Translations under genes and position numbers: made by a program | Notes under the pieces: generated by a model | Told to the model about the DNA's origin: nothing | The model's database searches: none | What the model saw: the letters and a program-made list of their open reading frames with translations, nothing else | Source: Limnospira fusiformis SAG 85.79 | GTDB taxonomy: Bacteria > Cyanobacteriota > Cyanobacteriia > Cyanobacteriales > Microcoleaceae | Direction: 5' to 3' | Assembly (NCBI RefSeq): GCF_012516315.1 | Contig: NZ_CP051185.1 | Location: 5,089,363 to 5,153,362 of the forward strand | DNA length: 64,000 bases | Shown here: piece after piece, positions 1 to 10,000 of the stretch | Layout: the number at the start of each line of letters is the position of its first letter | Numbering within the stretch: position 1 is the first letter of the stretch

Positions 1-421
<421 letters not shown>

Positions 422-450
422 CACCGTGCCTAATTAGGCAATAAACAAGA

Positions 451-484
451 GTAGAGACAAAGCGTACCTTGTCTCTACTTTTTT
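451..484 (+). terminator. Rho-independent terminator of rpoC2
   Basis: A perfect 10-bp inverted repeat, gtagagacaa (451-460) and ttgtctctac (469-478), with an 8-base loop is followed by six T. It sits 30 bases after the rpoC2 stop and is a textbook intrinsic terminator. Confidence 0.9.
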
Positions 485-668
485 GTTACGGAAGTTATGT
501 TAAGTTTTGTAACGAAAAATTAACAAATGCTGCAAAAATTTTTTTTTGGGGGGAGTGGTTGCTTTTTGCGGGGAGTTATGGTATACTGCTAAATAATTCA
601 GATATTGGAAATTTTAATAATTTAACACAAATTACAATTATAAAAAAGTATATCTTGATGATATAGCA
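485..668. repeat. Copy A of a ~175-bp AT-rich intergenic element
   Basis: This stretch aligns nearly end to end with 13605-13783 (copy B). Shared landmarks in order are TTATGTTAAGTTTTGTAAC, then an AAATTAA-AAATG block, a G run, TTGCTTTTT-GGG, TTATGGTAT, an AT-rich part and finally ATATAGCAT. No plausible protein is encoded; a 65-codon frame over it (469-666) starts inside the rpoC2 terminator and has no recognisable composition. Half sites like GTTACAAA in both orientations resemble halves of the cyanobacterial HLR1 motif (RpaB binding), but the spacing does not match a full HLR1. Function unknown: promoter-like repeat or small mobile element remnant. Confidence 0.6.
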
Positions 669-708
669 TTAGTCAAGGTGGTTAGGACGCAGCTTGACTA
701 ATGCTATA
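662..708. repeat. Perfect 16-bp inverted repeat (hairpin)
   Basis: tatagcattagtcaag at 662-677 is exactly complementary to cttgactaatgctata at 693-708, with a 15-base loop. It lies between repeat copy A and the left end of the IS630 copy. No T run follows, so it is not an obvious terminator; it may be the end structure of copy A or an older small palindromic element. Confidence 0.75.
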
Positions 709-716
709 CCCGATGA

Positions 717-1752
717 TACAGCCTTTACACAAAACACAAAGTACAGTATAATGTATGGCTATTGTATCAGTTATCACAACCAACTACCATGAGCCGTTAC
801 TCTTTAGATTTTCGGAAAAAGATAGTAGAAGCCTATGAAAAAGGAGACACTTCTATCCGAAAAGTAGCGAAACGCTTTTTGGTGAGTCCAGACACGGTAA
901 GGCGACTGGTCAAACAGTATCGATTAACGGGAGACTTATCTCCTCGTAAGTGTGGCACTAAAAAGAAAAGCATTTTATCTAAGCATGAGGAAGCCGTGAT
1001 AGATATTGTGGAAGCCCACCCCGACCTGACCTTATGGCAATATAGTGAGAAGCTCAGAGACAAGCTGGGCATAAATGTCAGTACGACCATGATAGATAGA
1101 TTTTTAAAGCAGCACGATATAAGTCTCAAAAAAAAACATACAGGAGCGAAAAAGTAGTAACTGAAGAAGTACAGAAAGCGCGAGTAGATTATTGGTAAAG
1201 AATTAGAGATGTGTCTCCTGAAAAGCTTGTGTTTATTGATGAAAGTGGGTTATGGGTAGGGATGAGCAGACCGTTAGCCAGAGCGACGAAAGGGAAAAAA
1301 GTCTATGAACTGCGGAAATCCTATCGAGGTCAAAAAATGACAATAATTGGTGCAATTAAGCTCTCCGGAGTGGTAGCGACTCAAACATTAGAAGGGTCCA
1401 TGAAAAAAGAGGATTTTCTCCAATTCATCAAGTTAGATTTATTGCCAAAATTAAAAAAAGGAGATGTAGTGGTAATGGATAACTGAAATTCTCATCATCG
1501 AGAAGAAGTCAAAGAAATGATAGAGTCAGTAGGAGCCAGGGTAGAATATCTGCCGGTGTATTCCCCTGAGTTTAACCCGATAGAGATGATGTGGTCACAG
1601 CTCAAAAGTTTAGTGTGCAAGTTCAGGACGGAGACCATGGAATTATTAGTGAGATTGGTAGAAGTGGCGGTAAGCCTTGTGGATTTACAGTGTTTGAATA
1701 ACTGGTTTACCAAGTGTTGTTACTGTGCTTAATGATTGAGATAAAGGCTGTA
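717..1752 (+). mobile_element. IS630-family insertion sequence, degenerate
   Basis: Terminal inverted repeats tacagccttta (717-727) and taaaggctgta (1742-1752) bound a ~1.04-kb segment with a TA at each extreme end, as expected for IS630/mariner elements that duplicate TA on insertion. The only gene inside is a broken IS630-type transposase. The element is probably immobile unless a related transposase acts in trans. Confidence 0.85.
789..1732 (+). pseudogene. IS630-family transposase, broken by a frameshift and two stops
   Basis: The N-terminal part from ATG 789 (MSRYSLDFRKKIVEAYEKG) is the helix-turn-helix DNA-binding region of IS630 transposases. The frame is lost near 1150, within an A-rich stretch just before the TAG at 1155-1157. 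The catalytic part continues one frame over with VTEEVQKARVDYW, a TAA stop at 1196-1198, then VSPEKLVFIDESGLWVG (first catalytic Asp), VVVMDN (second Asp) immediately followed by a TGA at 1484-1486 where a Trp is expected, and YSPEFNPIEMMWSQLK (catalytic Glu). All three acidic residues of the DDE triad are therefore readable but not in one polypeptide. Some IS630 copies use programmed frameshifting, but the two extra stops argue for a pseudogene. Confidence 0.88.
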
Positions 1753-2078
1753 TAGTCAAGCTGGGGACTGATGGCATTACGGTTTTTTTAGTCTGGCAAT
1801 TAATGAAGCAAAACCAGAAACTGATATCAGAGGTTAACTCCAGAGACAACGAATTAATGAAGCTGATTTACACAATCCTAAATCAATATAGGCAGTACCC
1901 AACAGGATTAAGCGATCGCACTAGCCGGATTAACCGTCCCAGGGGAGAAAGCAAGGAGTAAGTTATCAGACTGACCCAATGGAAGGTAGCCTACTGGGAA
2001 AATGGACAAAACAAGTACAAATTCCCAGTTAGGACAAAAAAGCGATCGCATTAAGTCCCTTGACACCAATCTGGACTT
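1753..2078. other. Intergenic, no gene seen
   Basis: This stretch holds two HIP1-type octamers (near 1913 and 2042) and no convincing coding frame, repeat or hairpin. A 68-codon frame starting at 2002 runs antisense into the neighbouring gene and looks like a shadow. Confidence 0.6.
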
Positions 2079-2681
2079 CTACAATTCCAAGACAAAGGTG
2101 AACGCTTCACTATTAATCTCATTAACGGGTTTGCGTCGCAGTTCTACAGATTTCTCACGGGGTAATAAGTCGAATACTTCCCGGAATACATCATCTACCT
2201 TTTCATAGGCGACTAGCCCCACCTCATCTAACACGACATCTCCTGATTGGTCAATTATCACTGTTTGGGGAACATATCCTCGATAGTAATGACCCGGTTC
2301 CGTGGGAGGTAGGGACGAGTCCATGGGGATTGAATCAATATTAACTGGGATAAAGTCCGCAGCCCTTCCGTAATACTCTTGTAGTTGCGATACTGTTGTC
2401 GAAAATACTTTGCAGTCGCGGCTGTCGTCCAGGAAAAAAACTAGCAATGCTGGTTTATGGAGTCTCAAAGACTGGGACAGTTCAACTCGTGGCGGCACCA
2501 GAGACCCATTACCGCCATAAAGAGCAAAAATGTTGCCATCAAACTTATCATCGTCAATATTTGCTAAAGCTGGACCAGTTCCCAGGGGAAATGTTAGCAA
2601 GGCAGCTAAGGCCATGATTAGTAAGCCCCTGGGTATGAGTCGGAGGTTGAATGTTATTGGGTTGGAGTTCAGCACTGTCAT
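2079..2681 (-). CDS. Exported thioredoxin-fold protein with a single cysteine
   Basis: The 200-residue product has an N-terminal signal or anchor: hydrophobic segment ~20-33 and an ALA-N cleavage site near residue 40. It probably sits in the lumen or is bound to the thylakoid membrane. The rest is thioredoxin-like: strand KPALLVFFLDDSRDC (Cys90 where CxxC would be), helix, strand DFIPVNIDS, and a VPQTVIID stretch with the conserved cis-Pro followed by the last strands. Only one Cys is present in the whole protein, so it cannot do classical dithiol-disulfide exchange. It resembles the cyanobacterial family that databases label thylakoid membrane photosystem I accumulation factor, which is my recollection and not verified. 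It is divergent from apcA, with ~500 bp between them. Confidence 0.7.
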   Translation of the reverse strand: MTVLNSNPITFNLRLIPRGLLIMALAALLTFPLGTGPALANIDDDKFDGNIFALYGGNGSLVPPRVELSQSLRLHKPALLVFFLDDSRDCKVFSTTVSQLQEYYGRAADFIPVNIDSIPMDSSLPPTEPGHYYRGYVPQTVIIDQSGDVVLDEVGLVAYEKVDDVFREVFDLLPREKSVELRRKPVNEINSEAFTFVLEL

Positions 2682-3187
2682 CAGTTAATTGAGAGTCCTA
2701 GCTTTCGGAATTGTTACAATCTTTTAACGACATTTTACAACAGCGATCGCCAAGATTATGACCCGAATATTCAGCCAGTATCGGGAAAATCACCGCCGGA
2801 TTTGGCCATTTACCTCAGTCCCTCGTCCCTAATTATTAAGTTTTTCCCCATGAAATGTTAAAAACTATTACAAATATACTAATAATGTGAACATAATGCC
2901 TCAAAATACATTTCGAGGTAGTCATGTCATGAGGTTTCATTTGGGGGACCAAATAGGGACACCCGAAACTCGTGGCGGCGTATAATCAAATACGCCCGAT
3001 CGCGATCGATAAATGACTCGGCAATCTTGGTAATAGCCAAAAGTTGCCTGCTCAGGAGAAGTTGCCTGCTAACCGCCACCTGTGGCAGGTTAAATGGTAC
3101 TTCCCAAAGCTGAGGAGCCACGACACCGGGCTGACCGAAAGTCGTAGGCTTCATCATGAACACATTAGCTAAACCCTGTGGTAGAAA
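2682..3187. promoter_or_regulatory. Divergent intergenic region with the apcA leader/promoter
   Basis: No gene is supported here; a 78-codon reverse frame (2927-3163) has no homology signal and lies in the leader. A TATACT box at 2875-2880 is a candidate -10 without a clear -35, which is common for phycobiliprotein promoters. It would give an apcA leader of roughly 300 bases. The leader contains a short direct repeat gttgcctgct (3043-3052 and 3061-3070). No Shine-Dalgarno precedes apcA. Confidence 0.4.
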
Positions 3188-3673
3188 ATGAGTATCGTTA
3201 CCAAATCCATCGTCAATGCAGACGCTGAAGCGCGTTATCTGAGCCCTGGTGAATTAGATCGGATCAAATCCTTTGTTACCTCTGGCGAACGCCGGGTTCG
3301 GATTGCTGAAACCATGACAGGTGCTCGTGAGCGCATCATCAAGGAAGCAGGAAACCAACTTTTCCAAAAACGTCCTGATGTAGTCTCTCCCGGTGGAAAT
3401 GCCTACGGTGAGGAAATGACTGCCACCTGCCTGCGGGATCTAGACTACTACCTGCGTCTGATCACCTACGGAATTGTTGCTGGCGATGTTACCCCCATTG
3501 AAGAAATCGGGGTTGTAGGTGTTCGCGAAATGTACAAATCTCTTGGTACTCCCATCGAAGCAGTAGCTGAAGGTGTACGGGCTATGAAGAGTGTAGCCAC
3601 TTCCCTGCTGTCTGGAGAAGACGCAGCCGAAGCAGGTGCTTACTTCGACTACCTAATTGGTGCAATGTCATAA
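3188..3673 (+). CDS. apcA: Allophycocyanin alpha subunit
   Basis: ApcA pairs with ApcB into trimers that form the phycobilisome core and pass excitation energy to the photosystems. The product has 161 residues, the standard length. The globin-like fold is recognisable throughout, with Cys81 in the motif [13 protein letters not shown] as the thioether attachment site for one phycocyanobilin. It is the first gene of the apcA-apcB-apcC operon, with 84 bases to apcB. It lacks an obvious Shine-Dalgarno, as highly expressed cyanobacterial genes often do. apcE, adjacent in some cyanobacteria, is not in the window. Confidence 0.98.
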   Translation: MSIVTKSIVNADAEARYLSPGELDRIKSFVTSGERRVRIAETMTGARERIIKEAGNQLFQKRPDVVSPGGNAYGEEMTATCLRDLDYYLRLITYGIVAGDVTPIEEIGVVGVREMYKSLGTPIEAVAEGVRAMKSVATSLLSGEDAAEAGAYFDYLIGAMS

Positions 3674-3757
3674 GCACTGGCGATTATCTCTTATTAATCG
3701 ACCAAGATTCATCTAAACAATTCCTAGATCAAGCGACCATTAGCAAACGAAACCATC

Positions 3758-4243
3758 ATGCAAGACGCAATCACTTCCGTAATCAACTCCTCTGACGTTC
3801 AAGGTAAATACCTGGATGCTAGCGCTATCCAAAAACTGAAAGCCTATTTCGCTACTGGTGAACTGCGCGTTCGTGCAGCAACCACCATCAGCGCTAATGC
3901 AGCTAACATCGTTAAGGAAGCAGTTGCTAAGTCTCTGCTGTACTCCGATATCACCCGTCCCGGTGGTAATATGTACACCACTCGTCGCTATGCTGCTTGC
4001 ATCCGTGACCTGGACTACTACCTCCGCTATGCTACCTATGCTATGCTGGCTGGCGATCCTTCCATCCTGGATGAGCGTGTACTCAATGGCCTGAAAGAAA
4101 CTTATAACTCTTTGGGTGTACCCATTGGCGCTACCGTTCAAGCTATCCAAGCTATGAAAGAAGTTACTGCTGGCTTAGTTGGTGCTGATGCTGGTAAGGA
4201 AATGGGCATTTACTTTGATTACATCTGCTCTGGCTTGAGCTAA
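3758..4243 (+). CDS. apcB: Allophycocyanin beta subunit
   Basis: The 161-residue product is the partner of ApcA in the phycobilisome core. Cys81 ([18 protein letters not shown]) is the phycocyanobilin attachment site. Asn71 in RPGGNMYTT is the residue that is gamma-N-methylated in allophycocyanin and phycocyanin beta chains (family knowledge; the modification cannot be seen in DNA). The ATG follows a short spacer without a clear ribosome binding site. A 249-base gap separates it from apcC. It holds no gene, but its length fits the graded expression usually seen between apcB and the less abundant linker. Confidence 0.98.
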   Translation: MQDAITSVINSSDVQGKYLDASAIQKLKAYFATGELRVRAATTISANAANIVKEAVAKSLLYSDITRPGGNMYTTRRYAACIRDLDYYLRYATYAMLAGDPSILDERVLNGLKETYNSLGVPIGATVQAIQAMKEVTAGLVGADAGKEMGIYFDYICSGLS

Positions 4244-4492
4244 GACTGCTCACAGAGGAAGCTAGAATGTAGTCATCCCCTTTGGAAATACTACAGTCTT
4301 GGTTCTTCAATTCCTATAAACTTAGGGCCAGGGAAGTCTGAAGTGAGTGCTAGACCGCCAAAGGCTTGTCTGTATCATTGATAAGTTTTAGCGAGCTAGT
4401 ATTGGCTTATGACTCCCGGCCTTTAGTCATTTGATAAATATTACTGTCAAATACTGTCAAAATTGCTGACTTAACTCAGGAGCAAGATAATC

Positions 4493-4696
4493 ATGAGATC
4501 TTTCAAAGTAACAGCTTGCGTTCCCAGCCAAACACGGATTCGCACTCAGCGTGAGTTACAAAATACCTATTTCACTAAGCTGGTTCCCTATGACAACTGG
4601 TTCCGGGAACAGCAACGGATTATGAAAATGGGTGGAAAAATTGTCAAAGTTGAATTAGCCACTGGGAAGCCGGGAACTAATACAGGACTGCTGTGA
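4493..4696 (+). CDS. apcC: Phycobilisome core linker L_C 7.8
   Basis: The 67-residue protein is the small core linker that caps allophycocyanin trimers. It starts MRSFKVTACVPSQTRIRTQR and ends with a basic CpcD-type fold (KIVKVELATGKPGT), both diagnostic. An AGGAG Shine-Dalgarno about 10 bases upstream of the ATG fixes the start, in contrast to apcA and apcB. It is the last gene of the operon and is followed by a terminator hairpin. Confidence 0.97.
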   Translation: MRSFKVTACVPSQTRIRTQRELQNTYFTKLVPYDNWFREQQRIMKMGGKIVKVELATGKPGTNTGLL

Positions 4697-4707
4697 TCAT
4701 AGTGGAA

Positions 4708-4738
4708 ACGCCAACCGCCTTGGCGGTGTGGCGTGTTT
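4708..4738 (+). terminator. Terminator hairpin after apcC
   Basis: acgccaaccgcc (4708-4719) pairs with ggcggtgtggcgt (4722-4734) with one bulged G and a two-base loop, followed by a short T-containing tail. Placed 12 bases after the apcC stop, it is the likely end of the apcABC transcript. Confidence 0.75.
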
Positions 4739-5118
4739 AGTTCACCCGCTCAATTTCGCTACAATTGCGATCGGGTGTATATATGCCAATAGCAATCAGC
4801 GCTATATATCTAAAAATTAATTTAACTTCATCTTTTTGGACACTTGTGGCTAGGTGGGCTTGTATATTGATGGCCCCGTTTCTCACCACCACGAGTGGCT
4901 TTTCTGCTTGTATAATTAGAGAAATACACTTGACCAACAGAACTAATCACCTATCACGAGTAGATATAAGGGGTGCGTTTGGTCACTTATTCGCTCAAGT
5001 CCAGGAAACTGCTAGATCCGAAATACCTTCGAGGAATCCCTGTCCCCCGGCTTAAATAGTCAATATTTAAATGTAAAATTCCCCTGGGGAAGTATGTCAA
5101 CCTTATTGATGATTGCTG
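4739..5118. other. Intergenic, no supported gene
   Basis: Frames of 96 codons (+, 4765-5055) and 66 codons (-, 4737-4937) overlap each other and carry no recognisable protein features. A short string near 5032-5054 (ggaatccctgtcccccgg) resembles the right-end sequence of IS200/IS605-type elements, but nothing else of such an element is visible. Confidence 0.45.
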
Positions 5119-5979
5119 ATGGATAATAGTACAAATTTCGTTGAATCTATATTAGCACAAACTCCTTCCGAAAATCCTACCACTAATCTGAGTAATAAAG
5201 TCACCTCAGAAATGTTGTGGATGGGGGCTACAGGTTTGATGCTAATAATACTGATTGTAGTCTCAGTCATTTATAACTCTAAAAACAAAGGTCTTGCCAA
5301 GCAGTTGAAAATGGAGACCTTTAGAAATAAAGAACTCCATAAAAAATATAAATTAGCCTTGGCGACTATTTCTAAAATGGAGAAAAACCCAGACTTAATT
5401 CACTCCAGGGAATTTAACCTTGATTATCTCAGGATGAGAATGTCTGAGGATGTTTTCCATTATGCCATCATTGTTCAAATTAAGATGAAGGTCAAGCAGC
5501 AAATAGCTGTGGCTCTGCGACCTACACAGGCGGCTGTGGGAGAAAAAAGTAATGCTGGTCAAGGTCGCCAAGTTGATTCAATTTTTGATGTTGAATACGA
5601 CACAGGAGACTCTGAACATAGCAAAAAACGGGTATTATTTCGGATACAAATTAGGTTGATGAAATTACCCACGCAAGCAACTTCAACGACTATTAATCAG
5701 ATTATTGACTGCTTGGAAACCTATTTGAGTCCCTCGGATGACCATGATAATTGGCAACCGACAATTCAGGGGAGAATTGCCCATATTGAATGGGACCAAA
5801 AAGCCAAACCTACTCCCCTATTAGTGTTAGAACAATCTAACGAAGGCATGAATGTTACGTTCCGTACTAATAGGAAACTCCCGGAAAGTCAGGGTAAAAC
5901 TCCCTTACCAGCATCAGGTCGCAACAAGTCTAAACGCCGTAAAACTACTTCGAGTGGTAACACTCATTTTACCCCTTAA
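5119..5979 (+). CDS. Conserved-looking membrane-anchored protein of unknown function
   Basis: I do not recognise this family. The ~286-residue product has one transmembrane segment at about residues 34-51 (GATGLMLIILIVVSVIY). A basic, probably coiled-coil stretch follows at about 53-90, then a soluble domain of about 180 residues with alternating strands (FHYAIIVQIKMKVKQQIAVAL, RVLFRIQIRLMKLP), and a basic Ser/Thr-rich tail ending in KSKRRKTTSSG. The short N-terminus outside the membrane implies that most of the protein is cytoplasmic if the positive-inside rule applies. ATG 5119 is preferred over the TTG at 5113. It lies between apcC and the convergent pcyA, 12 bases from the pcyA stop; no functional link can be claimed. 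Confidence 0.7.
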   Translation: MDNSTNFVESILAQTPSENPTTNLSNKVTSEMLWMGATGLMLIILIVVSVIYNSKNKGLAKQLKMETFRNKELHKKYKLALATISKMEKNPDLIHSREFNLDYLRMRMSEDVFHYAIIVQIKMKVKQQIAVALRPTQAAVGEKSNAGQGRQVDSIFDVEYDTGDSEHSKKRVLFRIQIRLMKLPTQATSTTINQIIDCLETYLSPSDDHDNWQPTIQGRIAHIEWDQKAKPTPLLVLEQSNEGMNVTFRTNRKLPESQGKTPLPASGRNKSKRRKTTSSGNTHFTP

Positions 5980-5991
5980 CTGTGGCTGGTC

Positions 5992-6741
5992 TCAGTCTTC
6001 AGGAGTATCAAATAAAACTGTGGTCATATAGCGTTCTGCCCATTCCTCGCCAAAGGCTTTTTCGAGGACGCGCCTGGTCTTATCGTTTTGCTGTTGTTGT
6101 TGACAGTAGTGGCGTTGAGCGTTGATCATGTGAATTTGTTGCTCTGGGGAAACTGGAGTTTGAGCGATCGCACTTTGACAGTGTAGTTCCATATAAGTCT
6201 CAACCCGACTCAGAAACAGGTTTTCCTCTTGCTCATTTGCCGGACGCACAAACAGACAAAACTCGGAAAAAATATCCCCCCAGGCGGGAATATCACGGGG
6301 TTGAGAAAAATGATTTTGGGGTAATTCTTGCAGGACTCGGTGATAATTTTCGGGTAAAGTGCGATCGCCATTCATGGGCGACAAATCCACAATCGCCGCC
6401 CCAATTCTACCACGTCCCCCCACCAAATCCGTACCAAACATAGGCAGAGCATAGGAACTGCGGGGAAACATCACACAATGGAGAATATCCAAACCACTAC
6501 CCACCTTAGCCAATTCCAAGTGCATCTTACGAAACTGTGGAGTTTGATAGCAGCGATTTTCAATAGTCAACCTTTCCCCTTCTAATCGCCCCTCAATATA
6601 TCCTAAATCATCAGGCAGATGATAGGGTTGCAGATCCAAATACTGACCCCACAGGCGTTCAATACTGTTCGCCAATCTACGAATTAACGGGTGTTGTTGT
6701 TCCCGCAAAGAATTTTGGTTGTAAGTTGATTGCATTCTCAA
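5992..6741 (-). CDS. pcyA: Phycocyanobilin:ferredoxin oxidoreductase
   Basis: PcyA reduces biliverdin IXalpha by four electrons, taken from ferredoxin, to phycocyanobilin (EC 1.3.7.5), the chromophore bound by the allophycocyanins encoded 2 kb away. The 249-residue length is typical. The residues known from the family for catalysis are all present at canonical numbering: Glu76 (HLELAKVG), His88 ([11 protein letters not shown]) and Asp105 (MFGTDLVGG). A second in-frame Met (position 3) is an alternative start. It is transcribed toward the unknown membrane gene and is not in the apc operon. Confidence 0.97.
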   Translation of the reverse strand: MRMQSTYNQNSLREQQHPLIRRLANSIERLWGQYLDLQPYHLPDDLGYIEGRLEGERLTIENRCYQTPQFRKMHLELAKVGSGLDILHCVMFPRSSYALPMFGTDLVGGRGRIGAAIVDLSPMNGDRTLPENYHRVLQELPQNHFSQPRDIPAWGDIFSEFCLFVRPANEQEENLFLSRVETYMELHCQSAIAQTPVSPEQQIHMINAQRHYCQQQQQNDKTRRVLEKAFGEEWAERYMTTVLFDTPED

Positions 6742-7070
6742 ACCTAATTAAAACAGCCGTTCCCAAAAAAGCAAGTTATGAATATTGTAAGTCCCCCTGA
6801 ACAACTATGTGCATCAGCCAGGAAGCGTCGGCCCAATTATTTCAGTGAACCCGCCACAGCCCAATTTATGTTAAAGGGAGACAAGCGACAGCAGTTTCTG
6901 AAACCATACCCCTGCTTAGGTTTCAGCCTATCACCTTAGACCTGAGCCGGAATGTTTCGGATACTGATACGGTTATTATCACACAATTAGTGGGTATCTG
7001 TAAGTATAATTAGTTAGATTTGCTGTAATTCGTTTGCACTCCCTGGGTTAATTGGAAATCCGCAAGACCT
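6742..7070. other. Intergenic with a small unsupported frame
   Basis: A 53-codon frame at 6778-6939 (+) starts MNIVSPPEQLCASARK but has no Shine-Dalgarno, no recognised family and no neighbour link, so it is not called as a gene. No hairpin or repeat of note was found. The segment must contain the pcyA promoter and that of the helicase gene. Confidence 0.4.
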
Positions 7071-10000
7071 ATGTATATTTACACTACCCCCAGGTTTGAT
7101 CAACAAGCCAAACAATTTGGTATTCAGGGTCAGATTGCAGAATTAGTGGTAGCCATTCAGACCCAGGGCAGTTCTGCTGTCCATGCCTATTTTAACTGGA
7201 ATTATCCCTATCTGAAGCGGCCTGTCCGTAATCTGAGACTGCTAGGGAAAATCTTTCCTTTTAAGAATGAGCGAGTATTGTGTTTACTGGATGTTTTGAC
7301 TAGGGGGGGTAATGAATATGAGTCTTTTCTGCAAAACCCCGAAGACTACGGGAAAAAGCATTTAGACCCTCTAGTTTATTATACTGACCTGGAAAATAGT
7401 ATCAAAGGCCAAAAAGAAAGACAAAAAGGGCCTTTACGTCCAAAATTTTTACCAGAAATCTATCACGGTTGGCTACAACGACCTACCTGGACTCGCAACA
7501 CAGACGATCGCATTATTTGTGAAGGTGAGGTCTGGATCAAACAATTTCAGCAGCAGGAAACTCGCGACCAATGGCAGAGTTATGGTGAAATTGTCCTAGC
7601 CATTGTCGAAGGACAGGAGGAAAAACAGGACACTCCATGGCCAAATTTATACTTAACCCGTAAACCAGACAGTAGTAATTATGTCCTCTATAGCCATTTA
7701 GAGACAGCCGACGGCTTACCTCGTCGGGTAGTGTTCTTAGTAGCCAGTTTTGATAGTCCACCTCAACCAGGCGATATTGAGGCGGTGCTACAACAGACCC
7801 GTCTGTTAACTCTCGACTTTCCCCAGGGTATTTTTTCCACACCCATTACATTTGATATTCTCTCCCGTTATACCCGTCGCGCTTATCCAGATTATTTAGT
7901 TCTAGACCCAGCACTTTGGCTAGAACTCGAAGCAGATAATGGTATTAATTTAGCCCTTTCTGTGGAAGAAGAAAGAATTTTACATGAACTTTCTAGCCCG
8001 GATTCTGAAAATTCTCTACCGTTATTTATTAATGGTCGCGCGGGCAGTGGCAAATCAACCATGTTGGTTTATTTGTTTGCTGAATACTGCGATCGCTACC
8101 GGAAAATTTATGCTCAAACACTCCCCGAAAAAGTGATCAAACCACTATTTTTGACTTATAATGAACGTCTGTTAACTCGCGCTAAACAAGGGGTAGAAAA
8201 GCTGCTGATAACTAACTATAAGTTCATGCTAAACAGCAGTAATCTGGAGAAAATGCCCCCATTAGAACCTTGCTTTCAATCCTTTCAAGATTTTCTAATT
8301 AATTTACTTCCTCCAGAAGAAAGCGACAAATTTGATCGCGATCGCTATATCTCCTTCTACGACTTCCGCCAACACTGTACCCATCGCCAAAAACGCTACT
8401 CTCCCGAATTATGCTGGCATATTATCCGCACATTTATCAAAGGCTATAGCCTCGTCACTCAAAACGATGAATACATGACCCCAGAGGATTATGATGATGT
8501 TCCTCGCCGAGAAAAAACCATTTCCTCAGAAGTCTTTGATGCCATTTATAGACAGGTATGGCCATGGTACTATAAACTAACCCATGATGGTGGCTATTGG
8601 GATGACCAAGACTTAATCCGGCGAGTCCTGCAAGTCCAAGGTGATAACCTCCCCAAATATACAGCCATTTTTTGTGATGAAGCCCAGGATTTCACCAAGT
8701 TAGAACTATTGCTAATCGTCAAACTCTCTCTATTTTCCGACTCAGTTATGTATCCCCCCATTCCCAGTTTACCCTTTGCCTTTGCGGGGGACCCATTTCA
8801 GACCCTTAACCCCACCGGATTTCGTTGGCAAAGCGTCAAAGCCACATTTTTTGATCAGGTAATTTCTCACCTAGATCCTGACCAAAAACTCAATCTAGGA
8901 ATGTCATTTTATGAACTAGAATCTAATTACAGATCCAGCCCAGCCATAGTCAAAATGACCAATTTAATTCACCTATGGCGGCATCTAGTTTTTAAAATTC
9001 CCCAACTCAAACCCCAGGAAGCATGGCAACCGATCGCCAATGCTCGTCATCCCCAAAAATTCATCTTTGGTCAGCGTAATTTTTCCGTGAATGACCTCAA
9101 ACGCCACATCGAAAAATCGCCCATTTTCATTGTACCATGTGAAGCCCACGGCGAACTAAAATATATTAAAAACGATGAATTTTTATCCTCCTTATATCCC
9201 CTAGCCAGCGAAACGAATCCCCCCAAAAATGTGTTAAGCGCCATTCAAGCTAAAGGCTTAGAATTCCCCCTAGTAATTTTATATAAATTTGGCGAACAGT
9301 TTGCCAAGGAATTTGGGCGATCGCTTTGGGATTACATCAACTTAGACCAAGAACATCCCTTAGAATTAGAGTATTTTTTCAATAAATTGTATGTAGCAGC
9401 CAGTCGAGGAATCACTAACCTAATAGTCATTGATACAGAAGCGGGAGACCGTCTCCTCTGGCAATATGCAACCACAGACTCGTTGCACCAATCTACATAC
9501 CAACTAGAACAATGTTTAGCTGCATCAGACGATCGCCAAATTTGGTACGGCTATATAGGCGGTTTAAATTGGGGGGATAGTCTCGAAAATCTCGATCTCG
9601 ATCACCGGGAATTACAAGCCCAAGAATTTGAAGAAAATGGGCGAATGCAGAAAGATCCAGTTTCCCTGCGACGGGCTAAACAGTTTTATCTCGAACTCGG
9701 AAAGGAACAAGAAGCCCTACTATGTGAAGCCTGGGCTCTGAGATTCGATCGCCGATTTCGAGAAGCCGGGCTATTGTTCTATCGCCGTGGTGAAAACGAC
9801 GCAGCCTGGGAATGTTTCTGGCATGGTCTATGTTGGCAAGCCCTACTCGACTGGTATCACCAATTCCCTGAATCAAGACCAGCAGAACGTCCCCTAGTCC
9901 AATTTATGGCAACCCCCACCAAAACCTTAGCTGTGGTCTTTGCATTTACCCTGTTTTTAGAAGAAGTCCTAGCCCAAAAATCTACTACCGACCCGGGAAA

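Noticed and set aside
469-666. 65-codon frame after rpoC2
   Set aside because: It begins inside the rpoC2 terminator, and the sequence is a repeated non-coding element.
1139-1200. Programmed frameshift making an active IS630 transposase
   Set aside because: Even if the frameshift were programmed, in-frame stops at 1196 and 1484 remain.
2927-3163. 78-codon reverse frame in the apcA leader
   Set aside because: It overlaps the expected apcA promoter and leader and has no recognisable product.
4765-5055. 96-codon frame between apcC and the membrane protein gene
   Set aside because: It competes with a reverse frame, has no family match and carries no ribosome site.
6778-6939. 53-codon frame upstream of the helicase gene
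   Set aside because: No ribosome site, no family and no conserved features; cannot be supported.
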